Positions 1-12,900 of a DNA stretch of 64,000 nt are shown here, piece after piece; the stretch's first letter is position 1; each line of letters starts with the position of its first letter. Where the stretch lies: assembly GCA_951640165.1 (NCBI GenBank), contig OX621252.1:25751934-25815933 (forward strand), read 5' to 3'. Under the pieces are notes generated by a model. The model was not told where the DNA came from. It made no database searches and saw only the letters and a list, made by a program, of their open reading frames with translations. This DNA is from Pseudoips prasinana. Its lineage: Eukaryota; Arthropoda; Insecta; Lepidoptera; Nolidae. The position numbers and the translations under genes were made by a program.

Positions 1-824
1 CACAACTAGTGGACGTACCTTGGCAGCGAGCATGAGCGCGTCTGCGTGCGCGGAGGTGTCGGCGGCCAGCATGTGCGCCACGAGCGCGTGCGCCAGGCGC
101 GCGGCCAGCGCGGGCGGCAGCGGGCGCGCGCCGTCAGTACACAACTAGTGGACGTACCTTGGCAGCGAGCATGAGCGCGTCTGCGTGCGCGGAGGTGTCG
201 GCGGCCAGCATGTGCGCCACGAGCGCGTGCGCCAGGCGCGCGGCCAGCGCGGGCGGCAGCGGGCGCGCGCCGTCAGTACACAACTAGTGGACGTACCTTG
301 GCAGCGAGCATGAGCGCGTCTGCGTGCGCGGAGGTGTCGGCGGCCAGCATGTGCGCCACGAGCGCGTGCGCCAGGCGCGCGGCCAGCGCGGGCGGCAGCG
401 GGCGCGCGCCGTCAGTACACAACTAGTGGACGTACCTTGGCAGCGAGCATGAGCGCGTCTGCGTGCGCGGAGGTGTCGGCGGCCAGCATGTGCGCCACGA
501 GCGCGTGCGCCAGGCGCGCGGCCAGCGCGGGCGGCAGCGGGCGCGCGCCGTCAGTACACAACTAGTGGACGTACCTTGGCAGCGAGCATGAGCGCGTCTG
601 CGTGCGCGGAGGTGTCGGCGGCCAGCATGTGCGCCACGAGCGCGTGCGCCAGGCGCGCGGCCAGCGCGGGCGGCAGCGGGCGCGCGCCGTCAGTACACAA
701 CTAGTGGACGTACCTTGGCAGCGAGCATGAGCGCGTCTGCGTGCGCGGAGGTGTCGGCGGCCAGCATGTGCGCCACGAGCGCGTGCGCCAGGCGCGCGGC
801 CAGCGCGGGCGGCAGCGGGCGCGC
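1..824. repeat. 139-bp tandem array duplicating an exon end and its splice donor
   Basis: Units start at 1, 140, 279, 418, 557 and 696, exactly 139 bp apart. I see no mismatch between them by eye. The sixth unit departs from the others after about 824, where the real exon continues. On the minus strand each unit holds about 111 nt of the 3' part of Bruce exon 20, its end AAG and donor GTACGT, then about 28 nt of intron. Six identical donors therefore follow each other. The array continues to the left edge, so its length is unknown. GC-rich composition plus perfect identity could also reflect an assembly artefact. Confidence 0.95.
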
Positions 825-905
825 CCCCGCCGCGCCGCACGCGTCGCGCGCCCCGCTGCGCTTGCCCACCATCGCCATGCGCGCCTTCAGGTTCAACCGC
901 GCGCG
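714..905 (-). CDS. Bruce: Bruce exon 20
   Basis: 192 nt, phase 0 to phase 0, residues 2009-2072. The acceptor reads TTCCAG; the donor is AAG/GTACGT. It encodes a basic start (RARLNLKARM) followed by a very Ala-rich helical part ending in ALMLAAK. This matches the BIRC6 region after the coiled coil, where human has a helix with HADLLLFVCK. The donor-proximal 111 nt are repeated downstream as the 139-bp array. The 5' boundary is less sure because the polypyrimidine tract is short, but phase and stop codons leave few alternatives. Confidence 0.8.
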
Positions 906-3900
906 CTGGAACAGAGCCACGTATTATAATGGAGCTTTTTATTTATTTAAAACTTGTTGTGTCTTCTGTATAAGTATACAGAAGGCGTAGGCTTTCTTCG
1001 CTATCTTGCTGTCGCATTTGGAAATTTTAAAGGTTATGACATTGTTATACACACTTTCCAAAATGTGCTACAGTCAGTTGTGAGATTAATATTCCAAAAT
1101 ATCCAGAACATACTCAAATATCGTGTTTATTGTTGTAACATAAAAAAATACAGAAATAATTCCTCTATGTCTGTTATTGGACAGCTTCCTAGAAGCCTGC
1201 TATAAAATTAAATATATAAACTTTAATAAATCTTAAAACTTTCACTCGCCAAAGATAAGTTACATCCTCTACCTATTCACCCTTTGGATGTATGAATATT
1301 TGTAACTTATTCACGCAAAAACTACCGAAAGGATTTTTATTAAACTTTGTAGTAATTTAGCTTATAAAACCGAATAACACATAAAACCGCGGGACACAGC
1401 TAGTTAAACATATAAAACACGTTCATGTAACAAATGAATAATAATGGTCCCAACACAGATCCTGTGGAACACCGCTTTATTAGATGATTAGATTTAATGT
1501 TCACTGATCACTTGACTTATTTGAGTCATTGGTTTTCTGTCTTTTAGATAAGATTTTATTAGGCCTAGCACTTTTCCTCTGATACAATAAGTACAGTTTG
1601 TTTTCAAGAGAATAGTACGATCTACATAATCAAATGCCTTAGACATGTTCATATAAATTGCCGCAACTGGCTTTCCCATATCCATATTAGGAGGTATTTT
1701 CTCTAGAACCTTGTGTATGGCCATGTTAATTGTTGTACTTTTCCTGAAGCCCATTTGTTCCTTGCAGAAAATCTAATTGTTTTCAAAGTATTTGCAAAGA
1801 CTATAAGTCACCTTTTCAAAAAATTTTGACAAGACAGGTAAAATGATACATACCTATAATTGATCATTATAGTTTTATCTTCTTTTTAGCGCAAAGGCTT
1901 TACTATAGTAACATTAACGCCCGAAATTAATAAACGATCCTAATCCATTTTATGCTATCTACGATAGCAATTTCGATCCATTTGTCTATTAAACCGTGCC
2001 AATAAAGCACCCACAGATTGAAAAGGCAATCTTTGGGAGGACGGATCATAGAAAAAGATAGGCCTCTGTACTAAAATGACAGGTTGCACGTGCCAATAAC
2101 CAATCCATTAATTTTGACATAAGCTTAGATACCCAAAGTATTTGAAAAAAACTTGTGTGTACTTATGTACACGCGTTAGAAGTTATACTTCTTAATATAC
2201 AACTTGAACATAGTTATCAATTTTCATACCACCTAGAACTAACGTCATGCTGTTATTTTTACGATGCGCGCGCACGATGCGCGTGCATCGTAATAATTCA
2301 CTCTCATACATTTTCATACCACCTAGAACTAACTTCATGCTGTTATTTTTACGATGCGCGCGCACGATGCGCGTGCATCGTAATAATTCACTCTCATACA
2401 TTTTCATACCACCTAGAACTAACTTCATGCTGTTATTTTTACGATGCGCGCGCACGATGCGCGTGCATCGTAATAATTCACTCTCATACATATTCATACC
2501 ACCTAGAACTAACTTCATGCTGTTATTTTTACGATGCGCGCGCACGATGCGCGTGCGCGTAATATTACTTAGTAAATTACGAGAGGCAATATTTTTTTTA
2601 TCTTTTTTTTTTGCCATTTTGTTTTTTATTGGTCTAAAGTAGTATGCGTGCCACGGAAAAAAATGAACTGTCAGGGAACTCATCTTATGGCGAAAAGACT
2701 ATAATTATTTCATTGCTAGACTTGGGCACCATGGGTTTTGTAGATTTTATTATATTCTAGGTAGCTTCAGCCGTATTTTGGCTTGCTTTGATATTGTAGC
2801 AGTATATACTCTCCCCACCATGTCTCTTAATATCCCGCATTCCACATACCTGTTGATCCTCCAAAGCGACCTGTATCCCTCTCCTGGCCGCCTCCAGCTC
2901 CTGCATTTGGTGCAGTAGCTTCTTGTGCAGTTTGCGGCGGTGTTGTTTGCAGTCTGCCCCCCGCGCCGCACCACCTCCTTCCCCTCCCGAGCCGTTGCCT
3001 CCCGCTCGTCCGCCAGTCACCCAGTCCCATCTGAAATTAAACAAGATATTACATTTGAATTGCATAGTACAATAAATATAAAATGCGTTTATTACAGATC
3101 AAAAACAACGCTCTTCTACTACGTGACACATCCAGTCAAATATTTAATTACAAATAGTCTGACCATAAGAATAATTTCAAAAACAATCCTATGCTATGCT
3201 ATGCTTACCAACTTAACTGGTGATAGCATAGGAAGTCCAAAAAATCATTATTGAAAACTACTAAAGAGAATATTTCACATTGCCTCTATTATAAGGCATG
3301 TATTTAAATCGATATCTGTATATTCCCTTTTTTCTAACAAAATATTTCAAAGTTATATCAAAAATACTGACTTGCACACTAATTATGCACACGAACTAAA
3401 TCAAATTAAGTATACTGTTTAATCATATTTGCAGAACTGTTTTACTGAATGAATAACTATTATCAAAATAGTTATCTAACAATTCTATAGTTCAACAAAC
3501 TTAATAAAACTTTTTCAAGGAAAACCATCACCTAATTTACTTTTAGGAACGCCGTTTATTCTAAATAAAACCCATTTTAATCAGTAATCTTTATATAATT
3601 AAGTACACAAAAAAATAATCAAGTGCTTACTTAACATGCACTAAACACATGCACACTGAGCGGTAACTAAGTGTAGAAACAATAATTAGAAGTTTAGGAA
3701 CAATAACAGAACTTAAATATAAAGATAATTATTATGCAGCAAGCATTGTTTCTGTCACGGCTCCGGCGCTGCGGGGTTTGGGCGGCCCCACGCGAGCTTA
3801 TCGTCGCAGATGGTTTTAACGCTCACCACCGCAGCTGAGAAGAGAGAGAAAAAAAGAAGGCGCAGTTTCGAACAGCATATGAATATCTTCTTTTCTTTCA

Positions 3901-6900
3901 GAAGTACCAGACCGTTTGCTTACTTTGTGTCGATCGGTCTCCCTCACACTCGCGTTAGATGCTAAAGAGCGAGCGCGGCGTTAGATGTGCAGGCGCCAAC
4001 AAGATTTCAGTAAAATAAAGAATCAAAATCTAAATAAAGTTAGGTTTAATATATTTTAGTTGCACTATTAGTCAATTTGTAGAGTTTCATTTGATAAAAT
4101 AAACTTACTTTATAGTGGTACACCTTTAGTTAACAATTTTAGAAATTCCGTTGTAAGATTGTACAATTTAGTGTGAAAGTTAGTAATTTTGATAAACATT
4201 TGGAACTTTTGTTTTATAAATCGTATATCCAATGTACGAATCACATTTTTGATGTGAATTCAATAAAAAAGGCCACCTCGGTTTGTGTGGTTTTTTAATT
4301 CTTTTTGTAGGTCATATTTAGTTATTCAATTAGTTTTTTTGCACAGCATTCATACTTCTGGTGTGCATTCAGTTAAATAGTGGAGTTACGTAGTGTGCTG
4401 AAAAACTATACAGATGTGCATTTAAAAATATCCCCTATTATAATACCTACCCAAAGTATATAATGGTATAAAATACAGATCAAATCGATGCTATAAAGCT
4501 GTGTTTAGTGGGCAACGAATTAGTGTCATTAATGTGTAAAAGAAGAGACTATAAACATGCAATTCAAGAACAGGAACACGCTCTGACTCATAGCAACTAT
4601 CTATGACACAAAAGCGCCGTAATTATAAAGAGGCTTTACGTAGGTGTCGTGTTGGATATTAGAGCTTGATAATGATCCCCATACCTGGCGTGCCTGGAAG
4701 AGTGCGCCGCTACAGTGTCGAGCACGGAAGCGAGTGCGGTGAGCAAGGCGCCGGTCACGGCGGGCTGCGGCCGCGGCGCTCGGACCAGCTCCAGCGTGCG
4801 CGTCGCCAGGGCCGGGGCCACGCCGCCCTCGGGAGACGAGTGGGAGAACAGGCTCTTGCGCGACATGTATATTATTAGGACCAGGCATCTGTCAACAAAC
4901 ACAACTCATATCAGTTTTGAATTTGTTGTTGCGTTAAGCTGTTGACAAAAGCAAAACATCTGATATCTACAAAGACCCAACCTTTAATAGCGGCATAATG
5001 CACGTTTCTGATATTTTGGCGGTTTTAGTCATCAATGTTCGCCACCATCACCTATGAGTATTAGCTTTTGAAAGTTTATTTACGGTTTAAACTTATTGCG
5101 AAAACATTGAAGGACAATGGGTTACAAATTGGTACATTGTAACCAATGTATTCGACTTGATTCTATTTAATTAAATTCCCTTTCTCAGAAGAGACCTTGG
5201 TAAAATTAATAAATTATCGCTTAAAAACAAATTAAGACAAATATTGCTTACCGAGTTCGCCGATACCTTAGAAGCTTGATATAAGTATCAGCGAATATCA
5301 TCAAGAAACCAACTAAAAGTACCTATAGTTATTCAATAGTTCTATACAAATACAGGGTGTCCCATGGGAAATTTCAAACTTAAAAAATTAATGAAAAAAA
5401 AATCTATGATTATAGAAAACTTTTAATGATAGAAATGAATAAAGAAATCATGCGGATTTTAAGTTTTAAAAATGATGCTGTCGAGATGACGCCCATCTGC
5501 TCGTACAGTCTCCTCCAACGCACGCTTCATCGCGAGAAAAACTTTCTTGCACGTTTCTGACGTGATTTGGTTTATTTGAGTATGGATATTCCTTTTGAGT
5601 TGACTCAAATTCCTTGGCGGCGGGTCGTATACTTTAGATTTCAAGAAGCCCCACAAAAAGAAATCCAAGGGCGTGAGGTCAGGCGACCTTGGTGGGTACG
5701 GGATGGTTCCAAACTTTGAGATAATTTTTGTTCCGAAAATTTGCCTCGCAGTCTCTAAAGACGCCCTTGCCGTGTGAGCTGTCGCGCCATCTTGCTGAAA
5801 CCAGGTTCTTCTATTGTATCCTGGATGGTTCTGCAATGCTGGGTTCAAAAATATTTCAATCATGTTGCAGTAACGTTGAGATGTCACAGTTACTGAGCGA
5901 CCATTATTTTCAAAAAAATATGGCCCGATAATTCCGTTCATAGACATTCCGCACCACACTGTCACCTTTGGGCTGTGAAGTTGTTGTTCATGTTTCTCAT
6001 GTGGGTTTCCTGGAGCCCAATATCTAAAATTTTGCTTATTCACATAGCCTTGCAGATGAAAATGAGCCTCATCACTAAAAATTATGTTACCAAGTGTCCG
6101 AATAGTGCGAAATCGCTGTAGCATTGTTTCGGCATATGTTTTTCGCAAACTGTAATCGTTAGGCTTTAAATATTGAACCAACTGCATCTTATAAGGATGG
6201 AACTTAAGTTTTTTTTTCATAATCCGATGTATGGATGACTTACTAAGGCCCAAAGCAGCAGCATGTTTACGAATCGATCGCCGTGGATTTCGGATGACTG
6301 CGTTCCGCACTAAATTTACATTTTCTTCGTTTGATATCGCATTGGACGGGCCAGGTAATGGATTATTTACTGTAGATCCGGTTTGCCGAAACTTCTCAAC
6401 CCATGTTCGAATAAGCTGTACGCTTGGAGCTTCACTCACACGACGAATATTAAATCGAGCACAAAATCTTCGCCTTGCCACAGTCGGCGATTCGTTGCTT
6501 TGAATATACGCTTCCACAGCGTAAGCGCGGTGCGAACCGGACCAACGATCCATTGCTACTAAATAATCCGCACGACCCCCGCTCCTGTTACCGCTCGCTC
6601 CGCCCCTCTCCCGCCAACCGTAATCTTTTAATTCATATTTAAAGTTTGAAATTTCCCATGGGACACCCTGTACATAAAACTCCCTAAAATGATGATCTCT
6701 GCCCTCTCCCCGCCAGTAATCGCCCAGAGTCGAGGTTCGAACCCCACAGGGGGTGCCCTCCGGCGCGGGTTAGTTAATTTCTAGACGGCTCGAGCCCTCT
6801 GCTCGACTCTATAGTCCGGTGAAGCAGTGAAAGCCTCCTAGGCTTTCTGTAGCGTCAGGTTAAAAAAAAAAAATGCAAATACATAGAATGTTATTTAACC

Positions 6901-9900
6901 TAAGGAACGCTATTAATATAACGAGCGCTAATCCCGCCGACAAACTGTTACGCAGTTTGGTGGGGGTAAAATGTAGTGTAATGGTTTTTGTTCCAAATAA
7001 ATGAAATCATTTATCATTACTATTATTGAATAACAATTGATGACATTATGCTTACCTGTCTAATGCAGTGGGCGGGGCATCGTACGCAGAGAAGGCACTA
7101 GTGAGCGTGTCGGCGAGATGTGGCCCCCACCAGCTGGCGGCGCCACATACCCGCGCCACCAGCGTGGCCAGCGCGCCCGCGCCGCGCCCGCCCCACTCCC
7201 ACACCAAGGGCAGCACGGATGAACACCACTCTTTTGTAACGTCCGAATATGTCTACGAAGAGAAACAAAAGTTACCATCGTCATGATATAGAATACTCTT
7301 TATTGTACACCATAAACCTGAATATGACATTAGATATTACATAGACAAGTTGTACAGACGCCAACACATCAAGCTACCCTAATCTGTCAAATTTCCCCAA
7401 TTGAAGTGAACCTTATGCTTATGTGATAAAGTTGCAAATCTACAAAAGGAATTTGACAGATTGGGGTAGCTGGATGGGCTGGTGTCTGCACAAAGGGCGT
7501 TCTTATCGCATAAAGCGATCCACTTCCAGACAACCTTAGGATATATAGGAGCTGAAAAATTTACTAATAGCAGTATGTGTGCAACAAGAGATATATCAAA
7601 ATTGTGGTACATCCATAAACAAAATAATTTTGGGTAAATAAACTATTAAAAAATAAAATAACATGAACATAATCAAATAAATAATCAAGAATAAATACTT
7701 TACTTAAGGAACAATAAATACACACAAATAGTGTTCTCTGACTAGCTTTTTGAAAGCTGATATTGTCTGAGAATGTCTTATTACAATAGGCAAGGCATTC
7801 CAAAGTCGAGCTGCCTATACACTTAAAGAATTGAGTCACTAAGTAATAAAAAAATCCAATCCATAAATTGGGATGCAGTTAAAAGTTTATAATTAATATA
7901 TCTAAATCCTCTCAGAAGCAATACAAGCTTAATCTCAATATTCTTAATTTGCACTACATAATATGTGTAGACCTGTAAACATGTAGCGAGTGGCAGTGTC
8001 TGGGAGATATCCAGATACTTGTGTGTAAAAAGATTAATGAAATTGATGTTTGGTCACGTGTGGCGCACCGGTTAAGACAGTTGCCTCGCCACTTTTTGTC
8101 CCGGGTTACATTCCCATACAGGACTACAATTTGTTTATCCCATAAATAGATTTTACTTTATACTACGCGGCATAAGGAACGATTACCCTAAAGCGGGCTT
8201 TGTTTCTAAAAATAACATGTCGGATAGGGTATCAGGGATTCTACAAGTCACCCTTGATAATATGTTTAGTTACTGCTAATTATTTATATCTAAATGATCT
8301 ATTTGTGGCGCAATGCCCCCATCGTGGCAGGTATACATAAACAATGTAAAAGTCTACCAAAAAGTTAAAGATCATGAAAACTTACCACATCACCCATTTG
8401 GAAGTAGAAATACAGCAGCATATCCACAATATTTTCACTGATGACCCTCAATTTATCCGTCGATGCCGTTTCTAACAGCGCTTCCGACGAAACTTGTCCC
8501 TTTTCTATTAAATCAGGTAGATTTTTTGTAGAATCACCATTGCTTTGTAGTTTCTTTAGTATGGAAGTACAAGTGTGTAGCTGTTGTTGTAGTTCTACGC
8601 ACTCCTGGTAGGCTGTGACGACTTTAGTATCAGTCTCATTGGCTAGGTTGAGGTAGGACATCATATGGGCCGCGTTCCCATTGTATAGTTCCAGGTACGG
8701 GTTCAGTAGGTCCATTAGTTTACCAGTTGCAAGTCTGTAATGATATGGCCATGTCATCACAAAAATTTAAGCGACGAATAAAGCATTCAGTCTAACATTA
8801 TAAACTAAACTAGACTAAGCCGTTGAACATTTCGCGTTAAGACTTGGGCAAGAGATAGATTACACCAGTGGGATAGATATGGTCTACTTTTGATCCCACT
8901 TCTGGGCAAATATGATCTCCATCCGCTACATAAAAAGTAGAACACGCGGGCGAAGCCCCAGGCGGAAAAATAGTCTGGTCTCAAAGCTATGCATATTGAG
9001 TTGAAAACGGAAAAAATATCAAATAAATCGTAATAAAACAAGTAAAGAAACTGTACGTTGGCAGTAATGCGGTTCGCCATACTGTTCGCAGGACTAATAT
9101 TGGATCACTAAAATATCATTAAAATAGGTACAAACTCTTTTATTTCTCACCTGAACCGACACGTCAAATCCTGGTGCAGCGCATTGAGTGCGTTGATCGA
9201 TGCCTGCACGTTGGCGATCTCCGCGATCTCTCCGTAGAACCAGCCGAGAGGGATTTTACATTTCATTGCTGACATGCCGTAGCGACCTATAGTTGTTATC
9301 TGTGGGAACAAGTTTAAGAGATTATGAAACTGAATTTTGGTTCAAAATCTTAAAGGTCACTGTAACTTGGCAGTTAGGTTATAGGAATTCTTCGAAAAAC
9401 TAAACCTAGCAGCTAATAGTAAGATAACAATTTCAAACAAAGAACGATGAATCGACATGTCTACTGATGATGGGGCAGAAAGGCATCAAATACAAGTTGT
9501 GTGCTCAAGTTAAGGATCAATAATGAAGTTGACAGTTTCCGTTTTAGAATGGCACCTCTCACTTGATTCCTATTTTATAAAGAAGTTCAAAAAAGCTTTA
9601 GTATCAAGCGTTTTTGGTTAAGACATTTTACAAAACAAACCACTTAGCAATATATTCGTACCTTCATAAAACGGCAGAGCGGCGGGGGCTGGATGTCCGT
9701 AAGTACCAAATGTTTGGTCGCGATGTCTGTCGCAAAGGCTAGCTTGACGCAGTCTGTCTCTTCTCCAATCACCCAAATATCGATACATAGGGTCACCAGA
9801 TCTGAACACGATGGTATGATCTAGAACAAAGTTGATGATGAGATAGGCTTTAGGAAGAACAAGTAAGTAATCAATTCACTTAGGGCAGTCATTTACATGA

Positions 9901-12900
9901 ATGATAATAATTTAATCACTATTACCAGGTAGACTTGAGACCTTCTATTGCAAATACCCAATAAAAATATATAAATTTTACTTGTTAATTTAAGGAGAAA
10001 ATTATTTCATGATATTATCGAAGTCCTATTTGGCAAATGGCTAGGCGTTACATCTAACTGTACATTTTGTATAAAAACATATGAATTTTATTCCAATAAT
10101 AACAAGTAGAATAATGCAGATAATTTCTAGAACTTACAACATCAGTCAGCCGCACAGCGTGTCCGAAGTCCAATACGATATATCTTCTAGCGCCGGAGTG
10201 CATTCTTTCCACAACTAATGTATGCTGGGGCGGTCGAGTCACTAGTGAAGCCCAGGGAATTCCACACTGTTCTTGCTCCTAAGAATAAAAAACATTTTTA
10301 GTACCATTAAAAAATGCCAAGCAAGGGAATAGAAGAAAATAACAGAGCATACTTATGTTTCAATTGGAACAACAGATTGGTCAAGTTTTGTAATGGAATC
10401 AGGCGTTACTTTGCGGAAATCCATAACTCGTCGAGTTAGCAGCCCTTGAGAATGGTCCGTGGAGGACCGAAACACGTGTTGGGTATCGTACTGGCGCATG
10501 TAATTTGCTTTTTTATATTGTTGTTCTTGCATGTGCACATTTTTGCGGGCGGGAGGGCGGTGCAAATTGCATCCCGGCATGATTAAACTGACAATTAGCG
10601 GAATTAACACTACATATTGATTTTGTATTTTGATGGTCAAGTTTTATTGAGAACATTTTTAAGCATTGCATGTTGGACATAATAATAAAAAAAAATAAAC
10701 ACGACAGAAGTATAACTTAGATATACGTAACTGGCTATGAAAGAAACAGAGAATGAAAATGTGTACTAATTATAAATTAAATTTATATTACTACGAATAT
10801 GTTCTGACTATTTACAAGCGCTTTTTTAAAGTCTACGTGAATAAAAACCTTTTTTATTTTATTTTTTTATTTATTTATGTGCTTGCACCTCTCTCTCTTG
10901 CCATTACAATGCTATAAGAAACGTAATTTTCTCTCTTTTTCTATGTTCAGTAACTTATCACACTATCCGTAACGCTCTCAAGCATGGTGTACGCAAGTCA
11001 AGAGTGTGTAAAAAAGTTTTACTTCAAAAATATAGTTATGGTTATCCACCACCTAATGCCGACTAGATATCTTTTAGTAATTAAACAAGCGCCTGTAGTA
11101 GACATAAACGATCAGTGCTCGTCATATGATTTTTTAGATTTGGCACACAAATCTGTAAAAGCATCTGAAAAGCACTGCTAAAACAATTATTATACAAGCC
11201 AGAAAACACCTCATAGTAAGAGATATTTTAACGATGGCCTTTTATTTGTGAATGGTCACGCATGGAAAATTTTTTTTCTTAAACATTATTTAAATAAAAC
11301 ATGTTACAAATTAGCCAGAAGAATCTTAATCGGGTGGCTAGCACATTCCGGCAACTAACTGGAGTACAGACCCAAAACAGGTCAGCAGTCCAGTTTTACC
11401 TTCTAGTTTATGTCAAGAGAACCTAAACTATAAGTAGTTATATGATAAAAGCATGTTAAGTAACTATGGCACGTACTCTGAACAATTTCTCTTCTGTAAA
11501 ATCTAATTTATCTTGAGGATCGCATTCCATGAGTGAACTCTCGACATCCTCAAGAGAATCAGGGTCTTGTGATGACTGTTTCATCTGTCCTTTCACCGCT
11601 GACCACAGCTGATGAACAATAGAAATGTTTAGTACATACCCTGAATACATGAAAAATATGTGTAACAAGTCAAACTAAAAAAGAAGTTGATGAATACTCG
11701 TCATACCTGACTAGGGTCTCCTGGTCCAGATCCGGGCAGCGAGCTGACCACAGCTGTATGATATCTTGCACCGTTGGATTCTAGCTTGGTGCCATCTGAA
11801 GCAACGTGGCACGTGACGTGCAACGGCATGGCCTCACTGAGGCCAGCGCCGAACACACCTACAGCGTTGTTTTGAGCCCACCATGCTGTTGAAGTTTGCG
11901 CCGTTTTGGCATCTACAAAGGAAATAATTGGTCAGAATTAGACAGACCTGGCGAAATCGTAAGTAAGCTACATGTATGTTGCAAGCCCGGAAGGCGATAA
12001 GTATTATTTCACTGACCGAGAAGAAGATAGATAGAGCGATCGTGCAATGATCAGAGTAAACAGTATGTATATATTATTCTGCACACCCATGAAGAACCAA
12101 AATGGGGGTGGTGTTGCAAGATGATGAGCGCATTCTGTAAAAAATCGACAAACTTGCAACCCAACGTCGATATTGTAGATATCGTCGATATTGCACTTCA
12201 TGCTTGTTAGCTTTACGTCTGTTACTTATTGTACACCTCTGTAAGAAGAACAGCAGTTTCTCTTAATGGCTGAACTTCCTATCACAAAAACAGTTGCTTT
12301 TTTAACCTAAACTTACCCAAGTCAATAGGCAGATTGAGCAAGTCCTTCAATTGGTAATCAGGCTTAGCAACCGGTGGAGTGGTGGTATCTCCTGCCAGCA
12401 CACTGGCATAAGTTACCGGTGTTGAAGTACCACGCCCTAGCTCTGGCACTTCCACAGCAAATATGCTACGCTCGAGAGGCAAGCCATAGAGGCCGAATCT
12501 AAAAAAGAAACAAATCACGTAAATTCACAATAATCTGACTACACTTTCTAACTAATGCACAAGGTCAAACGTTGCCGTATACGAGCCCGTAGTACCACAG
12601 CGCGACCAGCCTTACCTAGCTCTCAACAGGCTGTGGTAGACATCAGGCCGATCCCTCAGGCAGCGGGACGTCCTCTCCAGCAGCGCCAGGCACGTGGTGA
12701 CGAGCGCGGGCGCGGCGGCGCGCGCCGTGGCCTGCTGCGCCAGCGCGGCCAGCCAGCGCAGCGCGCCCGGCGACACGCTGGCGCCCACGTACGGGATACA
12801 CGCGCACACGCTAGTAGACAACGTCTGCTCTAGCGTCGATTTCCAAGGTTTCGGAAGCTGTTTCTCGCCACTGGACGGCAAAAATAAACAAGTGAGAAAA

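Noticed and set aside
562..990. Several overlapping Arg/Ala-rich frames in the GC-rich start
   Set aside because: Shadows of exon 20 and of its tandem copies; only one frame has matching splice phase.
2155..2683. Long open frames on both strands (up to 163 codons) over the 90-bp repeats
   Set aside because: They arise because the unit length is a multiple of three; the products are simple repeats and no splice or start context supports them.
10353..10640. 95-codon frame in Bruce intron 12
   Set aside because: No similarity, no phase-compatible splice sites; neighbouring exons already join in phase without it.
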